Shown piece after piece: positions 26,289-35,822 of a stretch of DNA of 64,000 nucleotides. The translations under genes were made by a program, and so were the position numbers. The DNA comes from JBHENC01 sp046262295 (lineage in GTDB: Bacteria > Acidobacteriota > Blastocatellia > Pyrinomonadales > Pyrinomonadaceae), in the NCBI GenBank assembly GCA_046262295.1, contig JBHENC010000004.1, forward strand, positions 297,923 to 361,922. Direction: 5' to 3'. The notes under the pieces are model-generated. The model was given only the letters and a program-made list of their open reading frames with translations, searched no databases and had not been told where the DNA came from. Position 1 is the first letter of the stretch. Each line of letters begins with the position of its first letter.

Positions 26289-29249
26289 TCATCTGAAATC
26301 TTTGATTAAGGTGACGTCTCTGGTTTCAACTCCGCGTGCGCAGGCGAGTTGCTTGCCGTCGCGTGACCAATTATAGGAGAAAATCTCGCCCATCTTAAAG
26401 TTTGTTAATTGCACGGGCTTGCCGCCATCTATCGGCTGGAGCCAAATGTTTGAGGCTCCGTCCCGCGAATCAATATAGGAGAGGCCGCTCATGTCGGGTA
26501 ACCAGCGGATGATCTGTCGGTATGGATGAGGAATGTCGAAGAGCTTGAGAGGCGCTCCCCCTTCAAAGGGAATGATGGCGATCTTCCAAGGCATAGCTTG
26601 CGCATCCCTGTAAGTGCAGGCGATCACTTTTCCGTCCGGCGAGATGACCGGCTTGAGCGATAGCCTGTCGGTTAATTGCACGGCATCTTCCCCTTTTACC
26701 GACACCCGCCAGAGCGTTAAACGATTAGCACTGCCGACGGAAGTATAAGCAACATGGCGACCATCAGGCGAAATTGACGGCCAGTCTTCGCCGCTGCCGT
26801 GCGTCAATGGTTCGGCATTGTTACCATCAATGTCCATTCTCCAAATATGGGGAACATTATTGCGACTGGCGACAAAGAAGATGTCGCGGCCGTCAGGCGA
26901 AACTTCCGGTAAGCGTGCCTCTTCAGCATCTTTAGTCAATCCTTTTGTTTCTCTTCCATCGGCGTTCATAATCCAGATTCCCGGTTTGTTGCTCACCATT
27001 GATCCGTAGACGATACGGCCGTCGGGAGTCCAAGATAATCCGAAATAGCCGTCATTCTTGCCGGAAGAGATTTGAGCGGCCTGATCCTCAGCCCACTCCC
27101 GTGCAGTCGTCCAAATGCTTGAGAGATGATCAAATTGGACGGCGACCAGCGTCCGCGAGTCGGCCGTAATACCGAGACTGTGGTAGTCATTCAAGTCGTT
27201 GGTAATCCGTTGGGCTTCTCCGCCCGGATAAGACAGTTGCCAGATTTGAAATGCTTCGGCATTGGGTTCAGCCGCCGATACCAGCAGCCCGCTCGAGTCT
27301 CCGAGCCAGATCAAACCATCAAGACTGCGCCATTGATGATCGGACACCAATTTCTCCGATCCGTCTTCAACATTTATGGCCACGACACCCAGTATGTTGC
27401 CGCTATTCATCTGCCCCGCACCGGCAGCAATGGTACGGCCATCGGGTGACCACGCGGGGCCACAGAAAGAGAAGGAATTAGGAAACTTGTGCGTGGCGAG
27501 GATTCTCTCTCCCGTGCCGTCGGCATCCGCAATAATCAAGACATCTTCTCGTTGCACAGGGTAGCGGCGCATAAATACGAGTTGCCGATCATCCGGGGAG
27601 AGGGCAACAGGCCCGTCAACGTTGACCGCCAGCTTTCTTGATTCGCCGCCTTGCGCAGGCACCTCGTAAAGCACGCCGATCGTACTGTTCTTCTCCTTTG
27701 TCACGTAATAGAGGCGCTTGCCGTCATGCGAGAAAGTTATTCCCCAGTATACGACCTCCGCAGGCGGGGCAAGTTGCCGCGCCCCCGACCCACCGACTTG
27801 TTTGAGCCAGAGGCTTAAGCGTCCCGCGTCCGCCTCAATATGGGCAACGTATTTGCCATCGGGTGAGATGGCCGCAACGTCACCGGCTTTACCGGTCGCG
27901 GTGAATCGTTCAAACTGCATCGATTGCAAAGGCTTGCGAAGTTCCTGCCGCTGAGCCTGAGAACCACCCTTTCGATTAGCGCGAATGAAATCCCACGCGA
28001 ACATTACTGCGGCGGCGACTATGATGGCAGCTAAGGCTAATCCAATAGTAGTGGCCTTGCGCCACCCCCGCGAAGTCGTGCCCGTAGCAGCAGTACTCCG
28101 GGCAACTGCTTTAGCACTCCCCGTATGGGTTTTATTATCTGGAGCCCAATCAAAGGTTGATTGCTCCGGCCGATTCCATCCTTGTCTACATTGTTTCAAG
28201 TCTTGCGCCATTTCCCCCGCCGCTCGGTAACGCTCACCCTTCTCTTTGGACAATGCTTTCAGGACGATGTCATGGAGGACGATTGGGGCATCTTCCGGCA
28301 GAGCGATGAGTGGAGGTTCTTTTAGAAGAATGGCCGCCGTGACGTCGCTCGCCGTTTCACCCTCAAATGGTTTGTGATGCGCCAGCATTTCATAAAGCAC
28401 TACCCCGAGGCTCCATATGTCCGAGCGCGTATCAACCTCCAGCCCGCGCACCTGCTCGGGAGACATATACGCGGTCGTTCCCATGATTAATCCCGGAGTA
28501 GATTCCAAACCACTATTTGATGATGAGCTACGCACGCTCATTTTATCCTGCGCCTCAAAGAGCTTCGCCAATCCAAAATCAAGGACTTTAGCGTAGCCGT
28601 CGCTCCGCACCATGATGTTTTCCGGCTTGATATCGCGGTGCACAACGCCGGCGGCGTGCGCGGCGGCTAAAGCATTGGCAACTTGTAGGGCAATCTCAAG
28701 CGCCTCGCTAACACTTAAGGATTCATGTTTGAGCATCTGGCGCAAGGTCATGCCCTCGATATATTCCATCGCCAGATAGTGTCTTCCTTTTGTGACACCA
28801 AGTTCGTAAATGTGCGCAATATTCGGATGCGACATCCCGGAAGCAGCCCGCGCTTCCTGCTGAAAGCGCAAGACGCTCTCCGTTTCTCCGGTCAGATATA
28901 CGGGAAGCATTTTGAGTGCGACTAAACGTTCGAGGCGCGAGTCTTCCGCCAGATACACTTCACCCATTCCGCCGCGTCCCAACAACTTGAGAACCTTGTA
29001 CGGCCCAATCTGCTCGCCGCTCAATGACGCGGACGCCTCACTCGCCAACAAGGAAAATCCGGTTGAAAGCGTCGGTTTACTCAAAAAGCTATCTTCCTGC
29101 TCGGACTCTGTCAGTAGAGATTCAATCTCGTCTTGAAGCTCTGCGTCATCGGAACACGACGCAGTGAGAAAATCCGCGCGAGCTTCGGGCGGCAATTCCT
29201 GCGCGGCATGATACAGCGTTTCGATTTTGTGCCAGCGGTCTTGATTCAT
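26289..29249 (-). CDS. Membrane serine/threonine protein kinase with TolB-like WD40 propeller
   Basis: The gene encodes about 986 aa from the ATG at 29249. That start is preferred over a GTG at 29270 because proteins of this kind begin MNxxRW, here MNQDRWHKIETLYHAA. The kinase domain starts near residue 84 with LLGRGGMGEVYLAED, followed by VVHRDIKPENIMV, VLDFGLAKLF and TTAYMSPEQVRG. A single membrane helix lies near residues 400-425. The extracytoplasmic half is a PD40/TolB-like beta-propeller with repeated SPDGR motifs (ISPDGKYVAH, WSPDGRTIA, VSPDGRDIFFV). It probably senses an external ligand and phosphorylates cytoplasmic targets. The ECF sigma factor gene 112 bp upstream is its usual partner in Acidobacteriota. 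Confidence 0.93.
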   Translation of the reverse strand: MNQDRWHKIETLYHAAQELPPEARADFLTASCSDDAELQDEIESLLTESEQEDSFLSKPTLSTGFSLLASEASASLSGEQIGPYKVLKLLGRGGMGEVYLAEDSRLERLVALKMLPVYLTGETESVLRFQQEARAASGMSHPNIAHIYELGVTKGRHYLAMEYIEGMTLRQMLKHESLSVSEALEIALQVANALAAAHAAGVVHRDIKPENIMVRSDGYAKVLDFGLAKLFEAQDKMSVRSSSSNSGLESTPGLIMGTTAYMSPEQVRGLEVDTRSDIWSLGVVLYEMLAHHKPFEGETASDVTAAILLKEPPLIALPEDAPIVLHDIVLKALSKEKGERYRAAGEMAQDLKQCRQGWNRPEQSTFDWAPDNKTHTGSAKAVARSTAATGTTSRGWRKATTIGLALAAIIVAAAVMFAWDFIRANRKGGSQAQRQELRKPLQSMQFERFTATGKAGDVAAISPDGKYVAHIEADAGRLSLWLKQVGGSGARQLAPPAEVVYWGITFSHDGKRLYYVTKEKNSTIGVLYEVPAQGGESRKLAVNVDGPVALSPDDRQLVFMRRYPVQREDVLIIADADGTGERILATHKFPNSFSFCGPAWSPDGRTIAAGAGQMNSGNILGVVAINVEDGSEKLVSDHQWRSLDGLIWLGDSSGLLVSAAEPNAEAFQIWQLSYPGGEAQRITNDLNDYHSLGITADSRTLVAVQFDHLSSIWTTAREWAEDQAAQISSGKNDGYFGLSWTPDGRIVYGSMVSNKPGIWIMNADGRETKGLTKDAEEARLPEVSPDGRDIFFVASRNNVPHIWRMDIDGNNAEPLTHGSGEDWPSISPDGRHVAYTSVGSANRLTLWRVSVKGEDAVQLTDRLSLKPVISPDGKVIACTYRDAQAMPWKIAIIPFEGGAPLKLFDIPHPYRQIIRWLPDMSGLSYIDSRDGASNIWLQPIDGGKPVQLTNFKMGEIFSYNWSRDGKQLACARGVETRDVTLIKDFR

Positions 29250-29361
29250 GTAAATAGGCAGAGGAGTCACTTAATAACAGACGAAAAATTGCTCTGATTC
29301 TTTACGCGACAATTACAAGTCAAAGTTATCAGGCGAACTGTTATCGCCCGGTGATATTAAT

Positions 29362-29931
29362 CTAATCTGCGCCTCGCAACTCCCGCTTGAGCCACGCTTT
29401 CGCCAATTTCCAGTGGCGCATCACCGTCACTTGTGAGACTTGTAAGACTTCCGCCGTCTCTTCGACGCTCAAGCCGCCGAAGTGCCGCATCTCGACAATC
29501 TTACTTTTGATGGGATCAAATTCGGCGAGCTTGATCAGTGCCTCGTCCAGCGCAATTAAATCTTCGCTCTTCTCCGGCGCGAGGACAGCAACTTCTGCGA
29601 CATCCAGATGAATGGCACCACCGCCACGCTTGGCTCTCTGTTGTGTCCGTGCATGATCTATCAAGATGCGGCGCATCAACTGTGCAGCGAGCGCAAAGAA
29701 GTGTGCCCGATTTTGCCAGTGAACCTGTTTCTGATCCACAAGTTTCAGGTACGCCTCATTCATCAGTGCGGTTGTTTGAAGGGTGTGGCCGGGATTCTCA
29801 TGCCGCATATAGCGCGCGGCAATTCGACGCAACTCCATTTCAACCAGAGGCAGCAGCTTATCCAGGGCAGAAGCTGATTGGTCGTTGTTCCACTCGATTA
29901 ATAGCTCTGTGATCTCTGCGGTAGATGACAT
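29362..29931 (-). CDS. ECF-type RNA polymerase sigma factor
   Basis: A 189-aa sigma factor. Region 2 includes LVEMELRRIAARYMRHE and the -10-contact helix with HFFALAAQLMRRILIDHAR. Region 4 ends MRHFGGLSVEETAEVLQVSQVTVMRHWKLAKAWLKREL. The pattern matches the ECF group found beside Ser/Thr kinases in Acidobacteriota and Planctomycetes. The start at 29931 (ATG) is chosen over two upstream non-ATG codons. It is transcribed ahead of the kinase-propeller gene, and I infer that phosphorylation by that kinase may regulate it. No anti-sigma factor gene is seen. Confidence 0.92.
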   Translation of the reverse strand: MSSTAEITELLIEWNNDQSASALDKLLPLVEMELRRIAARYMRHENPGHTLQTTALMNEAYLKLVDQKQVHWQNRAHFFALAAQLMRRILIDHARTQQRAKRGGGAIHLDVAEVAVLAPEKSEDLIALDEALIKLAEFDPIKSKIVEMRHFGGLSVEETAEVLQVSQVTVMRHWKLAKAWLKRELRGAD

Positions 29932-30257
29932 CAACACCCAACTTGTTTGCAGGTTGCTCGAAGCGAGCTGATGAAGCGGAAGAAATGTAACAGATTACAG
30001 GGGATCCCGGTAATCTTTATTTGCACTTCTCTCAGTCGAAAAATCTGTCAACAAGGTGATAGCCATGGCTTCGGTTTGTCGCGTATAGAAATGAGCAGCC
30101 AAAATTTTAATCCTGAGAGTGGATAATTGATTCTGAATTAAAACCAAATCCTCGCGGGAACAATCAAATGATTCCCCAATTACGTATTCACCCCACGCGC
30201 CACTCTCAGGAGGCTGTCGGATAACACGACATCGGAAGGGGCTGAACATAACAGATC
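29932..30257. other. Divergent intergenic region between the ECF sigma gene and the BTAD regulator
   Basis: About 325 bp without a gene I can support. An open frame of 84 codons on the minus strand (30249-29995) exists but has no recognisable motif, and its start lies 9 bp from the start of the divergent regulator. The region probably holds promoters for both flanking genes. No clear -35/-10 pair, repeat or terminator was recognised. Confidence 0.5.
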
Positions 30258-32666
30258 ATGCCAAAGAAAGTTCCCCCCGATTCTTTGGAGCTTCGGTTAC
30301 TGGGCACCTTCCGTGCCTTTGTGAACGATCAACCTGTGAACGAACGGCTGTGGAAACGGCGTAAGAATAAGCTCCTCGTCAAGCTTCTCGCCCTCCAGCC
30401 TTTTCACCAGCTCCACCGTGAACAGGTCATGGAATCGCTCTGGCCGGAAGAAGACCCGGACTCTGCCGCCAAGAGCCTGCACCGAACCATCCACGAAGCT
30501 CGCCATGCTCTCGAACCTCACCTTTCCTCACCGGCTGATTCGCATTTCATTTCCATACGTGATGAGCAGATTCTTTTGCGTGCTCCGGGAAAGCTACAGG
30601 TAGATGCCGCTGACTTTGAACAACAGGCACGTGAGGCTCTTAAGAATGGCTGCCGCCAAAGATACGAAGCGGCGCTGGCTTGCTACGAAGGCGACCTCCT
30701 GATCGAAGACCTCTACGAGGACTGGACAGCCTTCCCACGTGAACGCCTGCGCGAGCTTTATCGTGATCTCTCGGTCAGACTGGCCGAACTTTTAGAGGTG
30801 CAGGGCGAGTACAGCGAAGCCATCGAACATTTGAAGAGAGTGATCACGCGCGACCTCACCGACGAAGAAGCACACCGCGCACTGATGCGCCTTTATGCGC
30901 TGGCGGGCAACCGCAATAAAGCGATCTTGCAGTATCGCCTGTGCCGTGAAACGGTGCGGAAAGATTTAGAGGCCGACCCCGAGCAATGCACCATCCAACT
31001 TTATCAACAGATTCTCTCCGGCCACGTTCAACCCTTTGTGCCAACTGAGCGGCGCGCCACACCCTCTTTTCATCAACTCACCTTCCGCCGCGGCTGGCTT
31101 CAAGCGGCGAGATTTGCTCCTGGCGAGCACTCCATATTTTTAAGTGCGGCGTGGGAGGGTGCGCCTCTCGAACTTTTCTCTGTGCCCTTGGAAAGCGCGG
31201 AGTCGAAGCCCCTCAACATTGCCGGAGCAGGTATCCATGCAATTTCATCAACTGCCGAATTAGCCGTCTCGCTACGCCACCGCTTCCTTAGAGGCTACAC
31301 AAGCTGCGGCACCCTCGCACGGATAAAAGTTAACGGCAGGATGGTTGATGGCGGTTCAGCCGGTAAGCTTCCTGACACAGTGCAGTGGGCTGACTGGTCT
31401 CCCGATGGACGAAGTCTCGCCATCGTGCGTGATGTTGCCGGACGCAACCATCTGGAATTCCCCGCAGGCCAGGTGCTGTACGAAACAAGCGGGTGGATCA
31501 GCCATCCGCGCTTCTCACCAGCTGGAGACGCCATCGCCTTCATTGATCATCCGGCGCTGGACGACGACGGCGGAGAAATCGCCATTGTTAATTTTGAAGG
31601 GCACAAGGAAACGCTCTCTTCTGGATGGATCAGCGCGCAGGGACTCGCCTGGTCGTCAGCGGGGACGGAAGTATGGTTCACCGCCAGCAAGACCGGGAAC
31701 TCTCGCGCGCTGTATGCCGTGAACCTTTCACAACAGGAGCGACTCGTCTATCAGGGAATCGGCAGTCTTACGCTCCACGACATCAGTGCTGCCGGACAGG
31801 TGCTCATCACACGCGAGCAGACGCGGCTAGGGATCATCTGTCGCGCCGGCAGTGAGACGCACGAGCGCGATCTTTCATGGCATGACTGGTCGCTCGCCCG
31901 CGACCTCTCGAAGGACGGCGAGACGCTTCTCTTTACAGAGGCGGGTGAAGGCAGTGGCGCGACCTACAGCGTCTATTTGCGCAAGACCAACGGCTCATCC
32001 GCCATTCGACTTGGCGAGGGATCGGCACTCGCCTTATCGCCGGATAAAGAGTGGGCGCTGGCGAAGTTAACAACCCCGTCGCCGCAACTCGCGCTACTGC
32101 CTACCGCAGGCGGTGAATTGAAGTTGATTGAGCGCGCCGCACTCTCTTACCAACCCTGGGCGTGCTGGTTTGCTGACGGGGAGCGGATTCTGTTTGCGGC
32201 TAATGAACCAAATCGCGGAACACGCCTCTACGTTCAAAGAATCGCGGGCGGCGCTACGCAGTGCATTACGCCCCGCATTGAAGGCCTGGAATTGACATCG
32301 CCGCACGCGCTTTCACCCGACGGCAAAACAGTCGCCGCGCTGGGGCCGGATCAGAAGCTTTATCTCTATCCGGTAGCCGGAGGGGTTCCTCAAATAGTTA
32401 CGGGCGCAGTGTCGGGCGATGTGCCGGTTCGCTGGAGCGCGGACGCAGGCTCGCTCTTTGTGCGGCAGCGCGGTGAGGTGCCGAGCGTTATCTACCAACT
32501 TGATCTTCAGTCGGGAAGCAAACAGTTGTGGGGAGAGTTGATGCCAGCAGACAAAGCAGGCGTGAGAGAGATTCTCAGAGTGCTGTTTACTCCCGATGGA
32601 CAATCTTACGCTTACACCTACACGCGCGAGCTTTCGGAACTCTACCTCGTCAGCGGCTTGAGGTAA
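30258..32666 (+). CDS. SARP/BTAD transcriptional regulator fused to a WD40-like beta-propeller
   Basis: The 802-aa protein begins with an OmpR-type winged helix (about residues 10-100, LELRLLGTFRAFVND; LWKRRKNKLLVKLLAL; HREQVMESLWPEEDPD). A bacterial transcriptional activator domain of TPR-like helices follows (about 105-255, YEGDLLIEDLYEDW; ERLRELYRDLSVRLAELLEVQG). From about residue 280 the rest is a TolB/PD40-type propeller with repeated SPDG/SxDG motifs (DWSPDGRSLAIV, ALSPDGKTVAAL). There is no signal peptide or membrane helix, so the propeller is cytoplasmic and probably the sensory part. The gene is divergent from the ECF-kinase pair. The AAGAAAG ahead of the ATG is a plausible binding site. 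Confidence 0.85.
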   Translation: MPKKVPPDSLELRLLGTFRAFVNDQPVNERLWKRRKNKLLVKLLALQPFHQLHREQVMESLWPEEDPDSAAKSLHRTIHEARHALEPHLSSPADSHFISIRDEQILLRAPGKLQVDAADFEQQAREALKNGCRQRYEAALACYEGDLLIEDLYEDWTAFPRERLRELYRDLSVRLAELLEVQGEYSEAIEHLKRVITRDLTDEEAHRALMRLYALAGNRNKAILQYRLCRETVRKDLEADPEQCTIQLYQQILSGHVQPFVPTERRATPSFHQLTFRRGWLQAARFAPGEHSIFLSAAWEGAPLELFSVPLESAESKPLNIAGAGIHAISSTAELAVSLRHRFLRGYTSCGTLARIKVNGRMVDGGSAGKLPDTVQWADWSPDGRSLAIVRDVAGRNHLEFPAGQVLYETSGWISHPRFSPAGDAIAFIDHPALDDDGGEIAIVNFEGHKETLSSGWISAQGLAWSSAGTEVWFTASKTGNSRALYAVNLSQQERLVYQGIGSLTLHDISAAGQVLITREQTRLGIICRAGSETHERDLSWHDWSLARDLSKDGETLLFTEAGEGSGATYSVYLRKTNGSSAIRLGEGSALALSPDKEWALAKLTTPSPQLALLPTAGGELKLIERAALSYQPWACWFADGERILFAANEPNRGTRLYVQRIAGGATQCITPRIEGLELTSPHALSPDGKTVAALGPDQKLYLYPVAGGVPQIVTGAVSGDVPVRWSADAGSLFVRQRGEVPSVIYQLDLQSGSKQLWGELMPADKAGVREILRVLFTPDGQSYAYTYTRELSELYLVSGLR

Positions 32667-32779
32667 ACAAAAGCCTATAACGTGCACCTTTTCAATAACT
32701 TAGACTGCGAGTTTTATGGAAGAGGTGGCATGTATGATGCTTCCGTTAATGGATTACGGTCTTTTGCGGAAGGTGAGAG

Positions 32780-32989
32780 GTGAGAATCTACAAATCATTT
32801 CTGATTCGCTGCTGGCTCATGGAAGACGCACAGGATGGTGTGCGGGAGGTTTATGACATAGAAGCATTTCAATCTGGAGAGCACGCGCGCAGTGCAAATC
32901 TGGATCAAGTCAATAAGTGGATTAAAGAGATTTGCCACAATGCACGCCCTGAGCGTGCTCAAGCAGCAGATGAAAGAGTAGAGGAATAA
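32780..32989 (+). CDS. Small conserved hypothetical protein
   Basis: A 69-aa protein starts with GTG at 32780 behind GGAAGGTGA. It reads MRIYKSFLIRCWL, then VYDIEAFQSGEHARSANLDQVNKWI. The KSFLIRCW and QSGEH-x-R...L...WI pattern is a recurrent one in very small proteins of unknown function in Acidobacteria and other soil bacteria. It lies alone between the BTAD-propeller regulator and the FG-GAP protein. Confidence is limited by the small size. Confidence 0.5.
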   Translation: MRIYKSFLIRCWLMEDAQDGVREVYDIEAFQSGEHARSANLDQVNKWIKEICHNARPERAQAADERVEE

Positions 32990-33233
32990 TTTCCATGAGA
33001 AAAAGTATATCGCTTTAGCCCAAAGTCCAATCAGTAGCCGATCTTCCATTCTAATTGGCTAACGCTCCGCCGAGTCTAATTGCCGGAGCACCGTTATGTA
33101 ACTGTTGTGCTGGCAGTTGGGCTGTCGTCAGAAGCTTAGCGTTCCCCTGAGCGGCGACGGATTCAGCTTCATCTATTTTACCCCTGCACTACGCCCAAGG
33201 GTGCAGTGCTTTACCTGATTAAGGAGTTCCCCT
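32990..33233. other. Intergenic leader with hairpin ahead of the FG-GAP gene
   Basis: This 244-bp stretch has no gene. It holds the hairpin CTGCAC (33184-33189) paired with GTGCAG (33201-33206), followed by a strong AAGGAG at 33221-33226 for the ATG at 33234. The hairpin may tune translation; this is inferred only from position. Confidence 0.35.
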
Positions 33234-35732
33234 ATGTTTCACAAATCACTGCGCCAAAAAAGCTCCGATAAAAAGAGTTTCAAAATATTCCCGCTTTACC
33301 GAAAGAAATCTAATTCCCATAAGTCTGTCATCTCGATCACGGATGCCATTGCGTTACAAGGTAGTAAGCGCCTCACCCAAGGAAGCCTCGTTGTATCCTT
33401 CTTAACGTGTCTGGTGGCCGTAGCAATTTGCACCTGGAATTTGCAAATAACTCAAGCTTACGATTGTCTCGGTCAAATTCAAAGTTTCCGGCCGGCTAAT
33501 AACTTTGCTGTCGGCTCTATCCCTGGGCGCGTAGCCGTGAGTGACTTCAATCGCGACGGCAAGCCCGACCTGGCGGTGACCAGCCCGGACTCCTCATTCG
33601 TGGCAGTCTTCCTCGGGGATGGGAGTGGGAACTTCAGTTCCCCCCACCTTCTACAGGCGGGTAATTTCTCCGTACCCGTCGCCACAGGGGATTTCAATGG
33701 GGACGGTAAGCCCGACATAGCGGTCGGGAACAGGGAGGGCACCGTCTGGATTTACTTAGGCGACGGCGCGGGCGGGTTCAGCGGGCCATCTACCTTCCGC
33801 GACACGAATAACGGCGGCGAGGCCTACGAGATGGTCGTGGGCGACTTCAACCGCGACGGCAAGCTGGATTTAGCGATCGGGCACCAGTTCTCCGGCCTCT
33901 CCATTCTGTTTGGGAATGGCGCCGGCGGATTCTCACTGGCCAACGAATACATCGTTGGAGCAGGCCCCGTGCAGGTTGCCGCGGCAGACTTCAATAACGA
34001 TGGTCAGCTCGACCTGATAACGGCTAATGCACAGGCGCATAACGTGTCGCTCCTGCTCGGCTCCGGCTCCGGCGGCTTCGCCGTGAGCACGCTGTCGGTA
34101 CCGCCCTCCGGCTTCGGCATCGCTGACTTCAACGGCGACCGGAACCTTGATCTGGTGTTGGGTAACACGGACAACACGTCAGCCTTACTCTTGCTCGGTG
34201 ACGGGCGGGGCGGCTTCGGCCAGCCGCACGGCTTCCCGACCGGCGGCAGCGGCCCCATCGGGATCGTGGCGGCGGACTTCAACGGCGACGGTAAGCCCGA
34301 CGTGGCTGTCTTAAATGTTTCGTCGAATAACATATCGATCCTGCTCAGCGACGGGGCGGGTGCGCTGGGTGCGCCATTCAACTTCGCGGTCGGGCGTAAC
34401 CCCGTCGGAATCGCCGTCGCTGATCTGAACCTGGACGGCAAGCCTGACCTCGTCGCGGCAAACTACTTCGACAATAACATCTCGGTACTGCTTAATGATG
34501 GCTACGGCGTTGACCTGACACCCCCCGTCATCACGGCACCCGATATCACAGTTGAAGCCATCGGTCCCGCCGGCGCTCAGGTCTCCTACTCTGTCTCCGC
34601 CGCGGACAATAGCGGCCGGAGTCCGTCCCTGAGTTGTAACATCCCAACCGGCAGCACGTTCCCTATCGGGACGACTCCCGTTAGCTGCACGGCCACGGAT
34701 GCCTGCGGCAACAGCACGACTGCTAACTTCAACATCATAGTCATAGACACCGCACCTGTTCTATCGTTACCCGATACGATCTATACAGACGCGACAAGCA
34801 CATCCGGTGCAGCAGTCAACTACGTCGCCTCCGCGCATGATCTCATTGATGGTGACCGCCCCATCACCTGTTCGCCCGCTTCTGGCTCAACCTTCGCCGT
34901 CGGTGAAACAGTTGTAAGCTGCTCTTCCACTGACACCGCCAGTCACACGAGCACCGGCACCTTCTCTATTTTCGTGCTCGGCACAGGGCAGACGGCAACT
35001 TACTCAGGTTATGATATACCGGTACAATCGTCTGACGGCGGGCTGTCTCTGACTTTCTCCTATGTCTATCAGACAGGCGTCACCACCATCGCACCCATTG
35101 ATCCCGGCACCATCGGCACCACTCCTTCCGGCTTTGCCGTCTCAGGCGTTGCCTACGAGATCAACACGACTTCAGTGGGAGCCGCAGACAACGGCGTGCA
35201 ACTCGCTTTCGTCGTCCCGAACTCGGCCAATATGTCCCAATCCGATTTCGAGTCGCTGAGGGTGTTGCACAACAACAACGGAACGCTCGAGGACGTGACC
35301 AACGGTTATGATTATCCCAGCCGGACAGTTTATGCCTACACCTACTCGTTCAGCCCCTTTTATCTTGGTCGCAAGGTGACGACAAACATTGAAACACTGT
35401 TTGACCGCTCGACGGCTTACAAGGCGGGCAGCACCATCCCCGTCAAGCTCAGGGTGCGAAACGCGGCGACGAACGCCAATCTATCATCGGCGGCATTGAA
35501 AGTAACCGCCAGGTCGTTGAAGCGGCTGGCTGGCAGCAGTGCCGCGCTCACAGTGAGTGATTCGGGGTCGGCTAACCCCGACAGCAACTTCCGCTACGTG
35601 GGCGGCAATAGCGATGGCGCGTATCTCTTCAACCTAAGCACAAAGGGGTTGCAGACGGGTTCCTACGCGCTGAGCTTTTATGTGGGCACAGACCGCTCGT
35701 TCTTCTACACAGTGAAGTTCGAGGTCAAGTAA
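33234..35732 (+). CDS. Secreted FG-GAP (VCBS) seven-repeat propeller protein with HYR and PxKF-type C-terminal domain
   Basis: A basic N terminus precedes a hydrophobic segment at about residues 52-70, so this is a membrane-anchored or exported protein. Seven FG-GAP calcium-binding repeats follow at about residues 90-425 (DFNRDGKPDLAV, DFNGDGKPDIAV, DFNNDGQLDLI, DLNLDGKPDLVA), consistent with a seven-bladed propeller. HYR-like modules follow (PPVITAPDITVEA; PVSCTATDACGN; about 427-590). The last 100 residues (STIPVKLRVRNAA to FYTVKFEVK) form the PxKF-type domain often seen after HYR modules. It is presumably a cell-surface adhesion or matrix protein. A copy of its last 13 codons lies 870 bp downstream. 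Confidence 0.86.
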   Translation: MFHKSLRQKSSDKKSFKIFPLYRKKSNSHKSVISITDAIALQGSKRLTQGSLVVSFLTCLVAVAICTWNLQITQAYDCLGQIQSFRPANNFAVGSIPGRVAVSDFNRDGKPDLAVTSPDSSFVAVFLGDGSGNFSSPHLLQAGNFSVPVATGDFNGDGKPDIAVGNREGTVWIYLGDGAGGFSGPSTFRDTNNGGEAYEMVVGDFNRDGKLDLAIGHQFSGLSILFGNGAGGFSLANEYIVGAGPVQVAAADFNNDGQLDLITANAQAHNVSLLLGSGSGGFAVSTLSVPPSGFGIADFNGDRNLDLVLGNTDNTSALLLLGDGRGGFGQPHGFPTGGSGPIGIVAADFNGDGKPDVAVLNVSSNNISILLSDGAGALGAPFNFAVGRNPVGIAVADLNLDGKPDLVAANYFDNNISVLLNDGYGVDLTPPVITAPDITVEAIGPAGAQVSYSVSAADNSGRSPSLSCNIPTGSTFPIGTTPVSCTATDACGNSTTANFNIIVIDTAPVLSLPDTIYTDATSTSGAAVNYVASAHDLIDGDRPITCSPASGSTFAVGETVVSCSSTDTASHTSTGTFSIFVLGTGQTATYSGYDIPVQSSDGGLSLTFSYVYQTGVTTIAPIDPGTIGTTPSGFAVSGVAYEINTTSVGAADNGVQLAFVVPNSANMSQSDFESLRVLHNNNGTLEDVTNGYDYPSRTVYAYTYSFSPFYLGRKVTTNIETLFDRSTAYKAGSTIPVKLRVRNAATNANLSSAALKVTARSLKRLAGSSAALTVSDSGSANPDSNFRYVGGNSDGAYLFNLSTKGLQTGSYALSFYVGTDRSFFYTVKFEVK

Positions 35733-35822
35733 ACCTACTAAGCACCCGCTCGGCGGGCGTAAATGTAAAACCCAACGCTGTCAGCTAAAGTGATAGCGTT
35801 TAACTTAAGGAGAATTCCCCCA

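Noticed and set aside
29995..30249. 84-codon minus-strand open frame as a gene
   Set aside because: No recognisable motif, and its start lies 9 bp from the divergent regulator; reported as intergenic sequence only.
33479..34441. Long antisense open frames in the FG-GAP gene
   Set aside because: They are caused by GC-rich third positions of the repeats and have no motif of their own.
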